Made by a program: the position numbers and the translations under genes. Positions 33,062-44,921 of a DNA stretch of 64,000 bases are shown here, in pieces (position 1 is the first letter of the stretch; each line of letters starts with the position of its first letter). The notes beneath the pieces were generated by a model that was given only the letters and a program-made list of their open reading frames with translations, did no database searches and had not been told where the DNA came from. The DNA comes from Conus ventricosus (Eukaryota; Mollusca; Gastropoda; Neogastropoda; Conidae). Location of the stretch: assembly GCA_018398815.1 (NCBI GenBank), contig CM031611.1, forward strand, positions 45,767,394-45,831,393, written 5' to 3'.

Positions 33062-34090
33062 TTGTTTTATAAAAAAATTTACAGCAATGGCTCGATTCTT
33101 GCCCCCGAAAGCTCCCCCTTTGGCGTGAAGGGGGAAATAAACGAAATTACTTTTCCCCAAATAATCCACACTATTGATGCAGATCAAATTTTTACTGTCA
33201 AATTTCCGGACCTAGGAGCAGATGGTGATTGTGCCAGGCTCTGCGCGTCTTTTTTTCAAAATAGTATCGATTCAACAACGACACAAACGGAAGTTGTCCA
33301 GAATTTGGGGGGGCAATTGTTAGAAAATTCTATAAAATTGGGGGGCAAAAAATATTTTTTTACACAATGCGACATTTTTTAACCCATTCGACATGGCTAC
33401 CGGGAAAAAAAGGGGTGTTTTTGCGTTTCAAGGAATCGAAAATGAAGAAGCACAAAACAAGAATGGGCCTGAAGTACTAAAGACGGAAAAAAGTATGTAG
33501 CCTAAAAGTTTGGTATGAAATCGCTTTTCCTTCCCCTTAGATTTTGATTTGTTAAAACGCTGCGCCATATTTAAAGGGCATTAAAAGACAGATTCATATG
33601 AACTATTTTTTAAGAAAAAAAACGTGTTTCAGATCAACAGACCCCGAAAATGTAACATTTTGCATTCTTTAAAGGTTTGACTTTGTTAGCAACCCAATTT
33701 TTGCAAGGCTGATTGACAACAATATCAGTCAAAAAAACAAATATTACGAAAGAGTGTTTCATCATAAAACATATCCAAGAAGCGGGGGCAGACACTTAGG
33801 GAAATTTTAGTTTTGTGCGCAGAAGTCGCTTAAAGGTTTTTATTGCTGGTGAAGATGAAAAACCTTTTTCAAAAAGCAAGTGAAAATTTTTTTAATCCTA
33901 AAATACGAAAGTGAAAATTTTCAATTGTGGTATCCAACCAAAACTACGCTAGCGGGCTTAGACCTTATATCTTTTTGACGAAATAAAAAAATTTGTTTTG
34001 GGGGGTGGGGGGGTAGAATCTAACAGCGACCGTGTCAAAGATTTACATCTTACAATGTTAGGCTTGAAGATTATTTAAAAACAAAATTTA
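33062..34090 (+). pseudogene. unassigned coding remnant, possibly capsid-like
   Basis: A 106-codon open frame (33,062-33,382) with no recognised domain is followed by frame-shifted coding-like sequence. Near 33,970-34,000 the plus strand reads YLFDEIKKF and near 34,015-34,070 VESNSDRVKDLHL, a pattern that reminds me of an uncharacterised capsid-like family in such elements. The assignment rests on a short resemblance only. It lies upstream of the polymerase on the same strand. Confidence 0.25.
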
Positions 34091-36199
34091 GGGTTTTATG
34101 GATTGCCCCAAGGTCAACAAGGAAATAGTTGCAGGGAACGGGAGAACTGTGAGAGAGTAATAAACATTCAAATTGTAAAGGAAGAAGCGAAAAACCCGTT
34201 TAAATGTACATTTTTTTTAAATATATGGCGCAGCTGAATTTTGAAAAAAACAGATTAAAAGATATACAAAAAAAATTTAATTTTTTTTTTTAAAAAAAAA
34301 GCATTTTTTCAATTTTACCAAATGTGCCTACAGCGCCGCCAAAGAAGAATGTGAAACCCCTAACATAAAAACCTTTAGATTCAAACTTTTCGCAAATGCA
34401 GCAAGTATAGAGCAGACCTTCAAATACAGAAAAACCAAACAAAGGGTATTCTGCTGCCTTTAATGCGTACATTTTTAATACTGGGCATCGACAAAGTGCT
34501 CTATCAGCAGGAACGAGTTTTGGTCTCTTGCAAGGGCATGGGGTCCGCAGCTTTACTTAGGAGGTTTGTTTTTAGCTCTGGGCTGGTTTTAGCTGTAAGT
34601 GCGGCGGGAAAAAAATTAAAAAAACTAAACCCCAAAAAAGCACACAGCTAGGGTTCAACTAATAAGGCAAAACTTAGTTCGTTTAAACTGACAATAAATA
34701 AAGCGCTTGTTGACTCAACATCAGGGGATGAAAAATTTTAATCGTTACAGGCCGATTTTATGACTACAAAAGAAAAAGTTTGATCTTCAAAAAAAGGCGG
34801 GGGCATTTTTTCTAAACCCCAGAGCGAGCAGTAAAAAGGAATGCTTAAAAAAAGTAAACGAGACTTTAAACCCTGCTCAAAACAGCTCACTTTAAAAACC
34901 CCAAAAGGTTTTTTATACTTTAGTTATGGTCCAGCGAAAAAAAGACCGTTGATATTGATTCTGATTAACCCGTTGTTTTTTTTTTAAATTTAAAAATAAA
35001 TATGTTGGTTTAGAAAAAAAAGACAGCTGGCTAAGATAAATTTTAAGACAAACGAATTTTGAAGGGAAAGCCGAGAGAGAGCGTTTATCAAAAGCCTGAA
35101 TGAATTTATTTTGAAGTCATTGACCCAACAAAAGTACAGGAATGTTTTTCATGCTATTCTAAAATTCCCAAATAAACTAACAATGACCCCCGGTTAAAAT
35201 AATTTAGCTGTTTTTAATTTACTATTAAAAAAATAAACGAAGAAAATCTAGAAGTTGGGTCTCGACTAAACAACAGACTATTTTTCCTCTAATGATTAAC
35301 ACCCGATTGGCGACGAATCTTTAAAAAGTTTACGTGCCCCTGAAAAAGCAAAAAAGAGAGGGCCCGGTTGGTCAGAGGGCGCAGTCTTAGAGATTAGATT
35401 AAAACAGGCTAAGTATACCGATTGTAGGGAAAGGGTTTCTTCCCCTACCTCGGGAGTTGGTTTTAAAAGAGCAGTTTTAAAAAATAAAAAATTCAGACAC
35501 AAAGTTTCATGTGGTGTGTTCTTTGCAAGGCTGCATCAGTCCCCACCCCGCAGAAGAGTGAAAAATATCGGCAATACACCAAAAATCTTAACTTCAATGG
35601 AATTTCCTTTTTAGTGTAGACCAAAATTTATAGTTTTAAGAACAAAAAAACCCAAAAATGTTTAAAGTATACCATGGATGGGGAAAAAAAATTTTGGTGC
35701 CCAATTTTAAAATGTCCAAGAACGTCCAACAAAGGCGAAACCCGCCAAAAGTCATGTGGCTTATCCTAATGTTTTCGCCGCAGGGGGTGCCCCCCTTAAC
35801 ATTGATAGAACAATGAGTAGACTAAGCAGCATACTTTAAAAGTCATGGCAAACAAGAAATTTGTAAAAATGTTTTTAAAAAGAAGCCATTGTTTTAAGCC
35901 CCAGCGAAATAAAAAACATTGTAAAAGTTTGTGACTGTAAGACAGAACTAACTACGCCCCGCCCGGTTAAATTAGTTTAAGAAATGGAAACGGCTGCAAC
36001 TTCTCCTATGTTGTTTTTTCGAACTTCGAGTGCTTTTGTAACCCTTTGAAGGGCCCGGGGCCACAAAAACCGAAAAAAAAAATTTAATGGTAATCATCAG
36101 ATTTGTTCATTTGCCTTCATTATTTTTAGGTCGGGTGGCGCCATTCAAGGCCAGAATTATACAGAGGACCCGATGCGCAAAATTTTTACAGCCATGCAG

Positions 36200-38150
36200 C
36201 AAGTGCGTAATGTTGTTCTAAAAACTGAATTTATCTGAAAACAGATACGTCTGAAGACCAAAAACCCGTATCCTCAGCCACTCACTGTTGGATTTGTGGT
36301 TTTTGGGCCCCTTCATCGACGCAGCGAACCAAAAGTAAGAGACCCCTGATCCATTTGCGGAAAAAATTCAGAGGGCTGCGCACAACAAAAGCAATCTTCA
36401 ACAAAGTTTTAACCAAAGACATGGAAGCTGCCCCCCTTTCTTTCAAACTTCGAGGTTAGACTCTCTCTTTTAAAATTTCAAGCAGTAACCAACGCCTTCG
36501 GGTAGCATGCATTGCACAGTCACAGAAAAGCATGTGCTTTAAATTAAATAACATGTTTTTTATGACTAGCAACACATGATGGGGTCATTTGAGTCACGGC
36601 TATGCCCCTTTAAAAATCCTGCCCAATAACGGAAAAATCTTTTACCCAACTTCGTTGAAAGGGGGTTTTCCCCTTATGGTACATGAACAGTTTGGGGAAA
36701 GGGTTTTTAAGCACACTTCCCCCTAAAAAGGGGCTTTTTTTCTAGTCTTAGAGGAAAGGACATCAGCGATTCTGATTACCCCATGCTCAAGAGCGTGGCA
36801 GAAGTTGATTGTAAAACGATGGGGAGACTACATGACCTACTTGTGGCTGATGTATGTTTTTTGGCGGACGTCTTTGAAAAATTAGAAAGACTCATAAAAC
36901 TTTTAAACCGGATCCCGCGCATTACTTTTTTGCGCCCGGGATGAGCTGGGCCTTTTTTAAAGTTTTTGGAGTACGATTGATTTATTGTCGATTTCCAATG
37001 ATTCAGATGATTTAAAAAGGGGGGTGGGGGAATTAATGGGGTCGATCATTAGTAAAGCAAAAAACAAATACTTGGGCACATGATCCGAGAAAAAAGGGCT
37101 CTTCTCATGTATTTAGACCAAACAATCTGTATGGTTGGGGAATGGGCAATCACTTCCGTTAGTAACTTCAAGATGTACACAGGTAGAATAAAAATTCAAA
37201 AAGGGATTAAAGTGTTTTACAGTTTAACGCCCGATCAGCAGCGCGGCTTTATTCTAGAGTTGACTTAGAAAATCCTCATGAACTCCAGACCTCCCTAATG
37301 CTATCCATTAGCGAGAAATCTAAAGATGGATCCAAGGGAAAACCCCCTAAAATTGTGCCTAATCTTCAAGGCAAAAAAAAAATTAGTCTGTCATTACAGA
37401 CTTTACAATTTTATTTTTAAAACTGGTTTTAAGTTTACAGCAGTTCCGTTTTTTGCTTCGATCAAGAACCCGTTCTGAAACCATCATCATGAAGAACACT
37501 GATCTAGAACAAATCCCCAGATGCCAGAAAAAGACTTTTTCAAGCTGATGAACAACAGCTTTTTGGAAAACTAGGAGAATCCGCACAAACGTAAAGTGTC
37601 AGATTGGTTTCCAGAGAGAAAGAAGCAAATTTAAACTGACTTTAAAACCAATTATCGGACTTCAGAAAATTTCTGATCAGCTTTTGGATAAAGATGAAAA
37701 AAAAGAAAACAAATTAGACAAACCCGTATTATTGGGTTTTTCGTTTTGAATTATCAAAGCTTTTTATTTAGAGTTTCTTTTGACACTTTAAGCCCTCGAT
37801 CCTGAGTCCAGGTGCTTTAAAAAGATCAGATAGTTTTGTTTAGTATCCCCACTGAAGAATCTATAAAGACATGGAATTTGAAGTGGCTAAAAGGTCATGC
37901 GGAGGTTGACACGTCGATTATCCCAAAGAGCCTTTTTATTTAATTATAACAAGAAGGTTTTTGGAAAGATGAAGGATGAATTATCTGGAAAGGTGATCAA
38001 GGAGTATGTGGGGTTAAGGTCGAAATGACGTTTTGGCCGGAGAAAATCATTTAAAAAACAAAGGGAAATCTCGCGCGTTGGCAGTCAAACATAACATGAC
38101 AATAAAAGAAGCTTGTTTGGGAATAAAACTTTTATCATGACAACGAAAAA
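36200..38150 (+). pseudogene. protein-primed family B DNA polymerase remnant
   Basis: Ordered landmarks on the plus strand: a Cys-rich segment HCWICG (36,283-36,300) that precedes the exonuclease region in this family; LADVFE (36,861-36,878), part of an exonuclease/linker block; a motif A region with MYLD (37,107-37,118) and, two bases out of frame, NNLYGW (37,121-37,138); motif B KLMNNS (37,542-37,559); motif C, the DTDS region with one base missing (37,824-37,834); and NKKVFGKMKDE (37,948-37,980) near the C-terminus. These match Polinton/adintovirus polymerases, which replicate the element by protein priming. At least five frameshifts are visible. The N-terminus probably begins 0.5-1 kb further upstream but is not recognisable. 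Confidence 0.82.
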
Positions 38151-38639
38151 CTGCGATCTAACTACTGAATCAACACAACAGTTGTACCCAAAGAATCTTT
38201 TAAAAGAAAAAACCAAACGTGTTTGTTTTAAACCAGATTTCATATGCAAACGGGCATGGAAAGGACCGCTTAAAAAAAGGGGTTTTTTATTTTTTATCAA
38301 CTTTTATTAAAGATCAATCATAGGTTCATCCAAACCGTTAAATCTTTTTTTCATGTTTGCTTGCGAGTTCGAAAATTTTTTTTAATTTTTTCAAATATTC
38401 TTTTTCCCAATTTTGGGGGGTTTTAGTTGTAGGGATCTGGGTGAATTAGCATGCATTGATTTAATCCCCGAAAAAAGTTTTCCAAAAAGCATTACACGAC
38501 TGAATATTCCCGTTTTATTTTCAGGTCTCTTCCTTTCCTTCTTGTTTCGTTTCTGCGCTTCCCTTTGGCCCTTTCCTTTTTAAACCAAAAAAATATTTAG
38601 TAAATTAATTAAAGCGGAAATGTGTCGTGGGATTTTCTG

Positions 38640-39700
38640 CAGTTCTTTTTTCACAAAAGATCTTTGAGGACGTTGTTTGTTTCCCTTTCTCGTAAATAAT
38701 ACACGGGCGGATTCATTTTTACAATTCTTTTTATTTCATACGGGTCAACACTCCAAACGGGCGGTTGCCCTGATGCGGTGTCCCCCTTTGCTTCCCCCCG
38801 GGAAATAAAAAGGGACCTTATTTAAACCAAACGGTAAAGTTTTTCGGGGTGAAATCCCTTCGAACATTTTTGTTTTTTTTTTGATTGTTGTATGGGTTTT
38901 GCCCCCTTTTAAAAACTTCATTATTATTGCGCGCAAAATGAGGCGTCTTCTAACCCATTCTGGTTGCGAGAATTGTCAAACAGTCTCTGTGATACTGGTA
39001 GGGGAAAATCTTTCGGCTAATGTTTGTTAAAGTTTTCAAATAAAGCCTGTGATCTGTGAACTGGGGTGCCTCTTTTAATGGTAACTCTAGTTTTAACAAT
39101 AAATTGATTCACTTGCCCTTTTTTTTTTTCCATCATCGATTGAATCTGCGAGGATAAGTTTTAAAACCCCGTTGGTTATAGTTGTATGGCAACGCAACGC
39201 GAAGCACTCTTTTGGTTAATGGTTCGCACTTTGTATCTTTAACTATGTCAATGATGTGATGCGTACTTTAAAACTTTTTGTCTAACCTTCAGAGGGTAAA
39301 ATATAGAAGATCCATTTGAGGGTGTCGTTTGGTATTGTATTGACAATTGGGGTTCTGTATTCGTTAGGTGAAGGTAAATAAATTTGCCCAAAACGCTTGT
39401 TTAGATAACCATTCTTTGTGTTTGTTTACTGATCCAGCTGTTGGCTTGCTTTTAATTGCTGTATTCCCTTCCAATATCCTTTGGGGGAAAAATAGATTTT
39501 TTCATTTTTTATTCAGCCAATATTTTGTGCAACAAAATAAAGCGGTCATACCAACGACAATAAAACCCCTTTCTTTATCTTTTGTTTTCTGATGGTTGAT
39601 AAAAGTCACTGAATTTTTGGGGGGGGCAATGTCCGATTGGTTTGCCTGTTACAAGATAATTTGTTTTATTTCTTGATCACATTTTTAAATGTGTAAGTGA
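38640..39700 (-). pseudogene. possible integrase remnant (C-terminal hint)
   Basis: Minus-strand sequence near 38,640-38,690 reads SFVKKELQKIP, similar to the conserved C-terminal end of Polinton-type retroviral-like integrases, preceded by an Asn/Pro-rich stretch. The D,D-35-E core was not recognised upstream. The position, tail to tail with the polymerase, is plausible for such elements. Treat as a lead only. Confidence 0.3.
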
Positions 39701-39739
39701 TGCCCCGTCTTTTTATGGTCATTAATAAAAACAAAATGC

Positions 39740-41560
39740 TCAAGTCTCGCCTTTCATAGGGTCTTGTGCAGCTGTAGTTGCCCATAGCTTTGTTATGTTT
39801 TTTCTCTCGCCCTCATTCCCCAGTTTACTAAAATTTTCGAAATTACTTCCGCAAAGCAAGGCATTCACCCAGCGCCGCACATTATTGCGAGTGAAGCCAT
39901 TTTTATCAATGATTTTTTTCTTATATTTATATTGTTGGGAAATTTTTCCTTGCTTAAATAAAAATTTCGTGGCAACCGAAGCGGAATGATGCAATCAGCT
40001 TTGCGAATTCAAGTCTAGTTTGCCCAAAATTGCTGGTTTAATTTTAAAAGGCTTTTACCAAGCATTGATATCCTAAACCCCTTTGGCCTCATAACAGCAG
40101 GAAAAAGGTATACAAGGTTAGCAACGTTTTTTCGGTGCTCTTTTTATAAAATAAAATAAATTATAATTTTAAAAACAAGAACAGTGATTATCAGCTACAA
40201 GGTGGCCTAAAACCCTTCCCGAACTTAGAAACCCCGTTGAGGCCCAAACTGTTTGCCCCCAAAGGGAGGTTGTTTCTTTGGCAGCTGGGAAAAAAAAAAA
40301 CAGTTCCCCGGAAAGAATTCACATTTAACAAAACCAAAAAGATGTCCCCACAAGACATTTTTTAAAAAATCATAACAGGATGAAACGCAGCTGGGGTCTA
40401 GAATGGTGAAAAGTTGGGGGAAACGGTTCTTAGTTTGACCTAAATAGTTAGTAGATTTGCGCCCCTTGATTTGAACAGGTTTTTATGTATGATTTAAGCA
40501 GGATCCCCTTTTAAAAAAGTTTTTTGAGTTCTGGGTGTGATCTGTATTACGATTTGGAAAATTGTTATCGCCTTAAACATGGGGTTAATAACTTTTTAAT
40601 CAAAAAGATTTTATTTCCCTTCAAAAAAGCGAAACTGGAAAAAACAGCAGAATCAGAAAAAACTAATCGGTGGAGAAAGTCCAAGCCAGAAAATCAGCAG
40701 AAAAAAGCTGAAACAGGTGGAGGCCCTTAAAAATCCTGGGGTGTTGAGCAGGAAAAAAAATTTGCAAATGGAACAGACAAAAAAAAAATTTTAAAGTTAC
40801 AGAATAGACTCATCATGAAAAATAAAAACCGCCAACGCCCGAACAAGTTGATTCAAAGCGGCTTAAAAAAATCCTGTGTACAAGGGCACCAAAGTCTTTA
40901 GGAAAATTGAAAATTTTAAAATGTTGCCATTTTTGGCGCCATTGCTGCGTTGGGGGGCGGTTTTTACAGTTATAAAAATTAAACCCATGGCAAAAAAAAC
41001 AAAAAACAATCAAAAAATCTGAACCCTTAAATACAGAAAGAGACAAAGCACGCCCAAAAACCCCCAATAAAAAAAGATCATTTTGATCCATTTCAAAATT
41101 TGGAAAAAAATTTTTAAAATTTTTTATAAAAAAAATGCGTATTATAAAATGATGAAGTCAAAAAAAAAGACCTGGGGGTCTATAAAAGCATTTCCATAGA
41201 CCCAAAATTGTAATCAATGCGGGTTTCTTCGGGTAAAACCTTCCCTTTGATCTATCAGGAACCTGAGCAAGCTCCTCAACGATGAGCGTTTTTTGAGGCT
41301 GGTGTTACTATATTTAACATCTACTATTTAAGTAAAAAAATAGTTTTATTTTTTTTTATAATTATAAGATAAATTAATAAAAACTGGTTACTTAAGGATG
41401 ACTTTAATCAAAAAAAAATTATCAAGAACTTGATCAAAAAATTATTAAGAACTTAATTAAAGAACTTGATAAAGAACTTATTAAAAACTTGGGTAACTTA
41501 AGAATGACTCAAGGACAACTTAGAAGTAACTTAAGTAAGCCCCTTGAGAATAACTTGTTA
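39740..41560. other. undeciphered right-hand part of the Polinton-like element
   Basis: AT-rich with inflated homopolymers. Short frames at 39,740-39,994 (minus) and 40,524-40,730 (plus; Lys-rich C-terminus) have no recognised domain. 41,385-41,560 contains irregular AAGAACTTGAT-type repeats of 12-20 bp. Confidence 0.5.
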
Positions 41561-41579
41561 AAAAACTAGAAGGCCCTTG

Positions 41580-41730
41580 AGTGTGTGCATGCGGGGTGGG
41601 GGGTGGGGCAGGGGGGGGGTGGGGGTGTGCATGCGTGGGGGCAGGACAAAACAAACAACAAACAACAAACACACAATAGACAGTCCAGGGGTGGGGGTGG
41701 GGGGACGTGGGGTGCGTGGGGTAGGCCTAA
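41580..41730. repeat. G-rich low-complexity tract
   Basis: GGGTGGGGGGTGGGGCAGG and GGGGTGGGGGTGGGGGGACG blocks separated by AACAAACAACAAAC. G-quadruplex-prone; no gene. Confidence 0.85.
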
Positions 41731-41830
41731 ACACACAACAAACAAAAAGTAGAACCTCCTAGGGCCACTTCTTGCTTGTGACCTAAACAGGCTGTGTCTC
41801 GCGCGAAACCTCAATAAACCCCCAAGTGAT

Positions 41831-42000
41831 CACATAGGGTCGTTTGGCCTGTTTGCCTGAGCTTTGCAGGTGCTGCCGCGTTTTGTAGTCAAGCGTCACA
41901 TAGGGTCGTTTGACCTAGTTTGCCACCGAGCTTTGCAGGTGCTGACGTCATTGGCGCAAGCGTTCAATAGGGTTGTTTGGCCTAGTTTGCTGTGTCCTCT
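41831..42000. repeat. three 66-68 bp tandem repeats
   Basis: Units beginning CACATAGGGTCGTTTG (41,831), CACATAGGGTCGTTTG (41,897) and CAATAGGGTTGTTTG (about 41,965), each continuing CCTAGTTTGC and, in the first two, GAGCTTTGCAGGTGCTG. Confidence 0.85.
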
Positions 42001-42559
42001 TTTCTAAACCAGGCTTGCAACGGGCTTTTTGGCCAGAAGGTTACAGCAATTACTGCTGTAGCCAAGCTTTTATGGCGGCTCTAATCGCAGTAGTAGTACA
42101 TCGTCTTGTATATTGGAGCATTTATATGAAGATAGTGCTGGCCACAACCTACTCCTCTCCATACTGGGTGATGTACTAAGGTCTGCCTAACCCTATCTAG
42201 TTTTGCCAAAAACCCCCAAAAAATCGCCATCCAGTTGCATAAGTTAATAATGGTTTGGGTTTGCTACACAGTCATTTATATGATTCCTAGTTGTGGAATT
42301 TGGATATTTATAAAAAACACACAGAAAGTTGAATGAGTTTCCTAGCAAAACGAATCAGCCCATGTTCACCTGCGTCTTAAGAAAAAAACGCCATGTTTGA
42401 TGGTTTTTGTGTTTTTTAAACATGACTTGGGCTGTCTCAAGCCAACGCCCAACAATCAACGCGTGATGGTTTGTTTTGCTTTGGCCAGCTTTAAAACAAT
42501 GCAGCCCATTTATTAAATAAGGAACCATTCATCGATAGTCAAACACATATTAAAACTGG

Positions 42560-42823
42560 CTATAGTTTGTTCAGCATATTGCCTTCAACGTTTTCATTTC
42601 CTTGAACCAACAAACCTTTAAGATAGTCGTCCATTTCCAAAGCAGGTCGGTTCCTTTTTTCTTTTTCTTTTCCCTTCTAGGAAAGCAATACTTCTTTTCG
42701 GTTTCAGCGGCAACGAACATGCTTCACCTCGTTCTTTTCCAACAAATACTCTGACATGAAAGTATGGTAAAACTTGTGGTGTTCAATGGCAAGAGCCTGC
42801 TCTTCAGTGAAACGGGTAGCCAT
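42560..42823 (-). pseudogene. small unknown ORF inside the Polinton-like element
   Basis: A clean ATG at 42,821-42,823 opens about 38 codons beginning MATRFTEEQALAIEHHKFYH; two in-frame stops and a frame change follow, after which coding-like sequence resumes (MDDYLKGLLVQGNENVEG) and stops with TAG at 42,560-42,562. Size about 85-90 residues, charged, no signal or membrane segment. Unknown function; not matched to a Polinton family. Confidence 0.35.
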
Positions 42824-43124
42824 TTTTAGAATAAGGGCACCAAACACAGTACACAGCGAAGTAAAAGCGTCCTTGCAAGTCCGGAAGTCAGTAGAAGAAT
42901 GAGAAACCGGTGTTGGAAACTGGTCATGTGAGCGCTTTTTAAAAGCGCCCTCAGGCGGCAGAGAAAAAGATGATGAAATATATTGTAATGCGCAAGCCCG
43001 GCGTGAGGGAGTGGGGTGAGGGGGGAGCGGGGCAGCAGTATTGATTTTGGCCTCTCAGTTTGACAGCAGGTGTGAGGCGCGCGCGGGCGCGTGTATGAGT
43101 GTCTGTCTGGCCCATGGTGTGGTG

Positions 43125-43140
43125 TGAGTGGTGTGTGTGT

Positions 43141-43178
<38 letters not shown>

Positions 43179-43273
43179 GCGCAATTGACAACATGTATGT
43201 CCGTCTGTGTGTGCCTCTTCTCTGTGAGTCTGTCTCTGTCTGCCTGTCTGTCGTCTGTCTGTCTGTCTGTATA

Positions 43274-43304
<31 letters not shown>

Positions 43305-43356
43305 TTCATGTGTGTGTGTTTTTAGTGTGTTGCATACGTGCGTGCGTGGTATTGCG

Positions 43357-43387
<31 letters not shown>

Positions 43388-43400
43388 TGTTGCGCGCGAC
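43125..43400. repeat. (TG)n and (CTGT)n microsatellites near the right terminus
   Basis: (TG)n at 43,129-43,175 and 43,355-43,390, and (CTGT)n at about 43,236-43,296. Confidence 0.95.
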
Positions 43401-43512
43401 GTATTTTGTGAAACGCAGTGTCTCAGCCAAGTTTTAGTTTGGTGACTGTCTCTGCAAAAATGATGGGATTGAAAATGACTGTCTGGCGCGAAAATGATTA
43501 GGAAAACATAGT

Positions 43513-43622
43513 TTGAAGTCTTACTTGTCAGAGAACAGTAAAACCTTTATTCTGGGCCACTTTCGCCCGAAAACTGGTTTTTAGGGCGAAGGTGGCCCAG
43601 AATGAAGGTTTTACTGTTCTCT
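43513..43622. repeat. right terminal inverted repeat, internally palindromic
   Basis: Arms 43,530-43,568 and 43,584-43,622 pair over 39 bp with two mismatches around a 15-nt loop. Read from outside inward it matches the left terminus: outer arm, loop containing ACCAGTTT, inner arm, then GACAAGTAAGACTTCAA. Followed by AAAGC, as before the left terminus. Confidence 0.93.
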
Positions 43623-43721
43623 AAAGCGATTTTTTATTAAAGAAAAAGTATCATTTGGGATTTGGGCCGTATAGACATGTTTTGGTTTTTTCACCACGTC
43701 GACTCATTTAAGTTCGCCCTT

Positions 43722-43770
<49 letters not shown>

Positions 43771-44821
43771 CTCTTTCCCTCCTTCCCTCACTCCCCCTCT
43801 CTTCTCTCTCTCTCTCTCTGCCCCTCGCTTTTTCTCTCTCCGCTTTAGTTTCCCTTTGCATAGATTGGACAAGGGTGTATCTTACCTTTGAGTAAAATCA
43901 CTCTCTTGGAAAAGGTACTGTGAAAAGGGGGGTTTCATTTGCAATGTGCGTCAACTGGTTTTTCAAGTAATATTCTACCTCCGATTTGGATGTACGTTCC
44001 CAAGTGACTAGCAATGCGGTCGCATATTCTTCTGCACATGAGAAACCAAAAAATGTGAGGAATGCATCGATTGATCTCCCTGTACAACCATCTAAATCGG
44101 AAATCATCGGCAAAGTCCAGTCTCGTGTGACGTGTAGATCTGCCTCGGACTAAAAAACATTCCATGTACCCAAGACAACTTTCTGTTCAGGATTCGGTGA
44201 GCGACTCTCGTGGAGTGCGGACGCGAGTTTTTAAAGCTCTGTGCACGGACCGAATTTGGCTAAGCTGAGCGAGGTTTCCCGACTTAGTCCGCTGCGCTTA
44301 CTTCAGTTGTTTGTTCTACTTCGATTTCCGCTTTCGAACCCTCGGCAGCGAAGAATTACAGGCCGACTTCTCGACAGTAAAACCCGGGCTTCTGAAAAAA
44401 AGACATTCCGGACAGCGCGAACACTCGTCCGACCGTTTTAGAAAAATGTCTTATATTGCTGCGGAGAGGACATCGGGCCAGGGCTCCATTTTGGGGTCAC
44501 AGGAAATACGAGGACTCTGGCGGGGTCTACCCTGCGACCCAAAGGGGGCACGAGCGGAACTTTTGGTAAAGGGCCTTACGGTTGAGAAACACATCGTTAC
44601 AGGTATCCAACACGAATCCTTTCATTCTGCGTGGAGACTCGGGGGAGGAAAAACCCACTACTAAAGTAGGATAGAAACAATATCCCTATTTCTGTTGCCG
44701 AGTCAGAAATAGAACACGCCTTAACTAAGGTTGGGTGTGAGTTAAGGTCTGCGGTCCAAAAATGGGAGAGCAAGAGGGTAGTGACACAAAAAGATTCTTG
44801 ACTGGGGCCCAATTGGTTTTT
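43623..44821. other. unrecognised sequence with (CT)n up to the first gap
   Basis: (CT)n at about 43,727-43,820. Short frames on both strands (for example 44,311-44,664) have no domain I recognise. Ends at the N gap. Confidence 0.6.
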
Positions 44822-44921
44822 NNNNNNNNNNNNNNNNNNNNNNNNNNNNNNNNNNNNNNNNNNNNNNNNNNNNNNNNNNNNNNNNNNNNNNNNNNNNNNN
44901 NNNNNNNNNNNNNNNNNNNNN
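44822..44921. other. assembly gap, 100 N
   Basis: Exactly 100 N, a conventional placeholder for a gap of unknown size. Confidence 1.

Larger units (their letters stand above)
28466..43622. mobile_element. Polinton/Maverick or adintovirus-like element with palindromic termini
   Basis: A 15,157-bp segment bounded by inverted terminal repeats (about 107 bp each, starting AGAGAACAG) and flanked on both sides by AAAGC. It carries remnants of a protein-primed family B DNA polymerase (plus strand) and a packaging-type P-loop ATPase (minus strand), with weak evidence for an integrase C-terminus and a capsid-like gene. Size, termini and gene combination fit self-synthesising Polintons/adintoviruses. 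TSD is 5 bp as read, whereas the family usually has 6. All genes are broken by frameshifts; homopolymer runs are inflated between 28.6 and 41.5 kb, so part of the breakage may be consensus error. Confidence 0.78.

Noticed and set aside
38640..39700. A confident integrase call for the Polinton-like element
   Set aside because: Only a short C-terminal resemblance was found and the catalytic core could not be read, so it is listed at low confidence.
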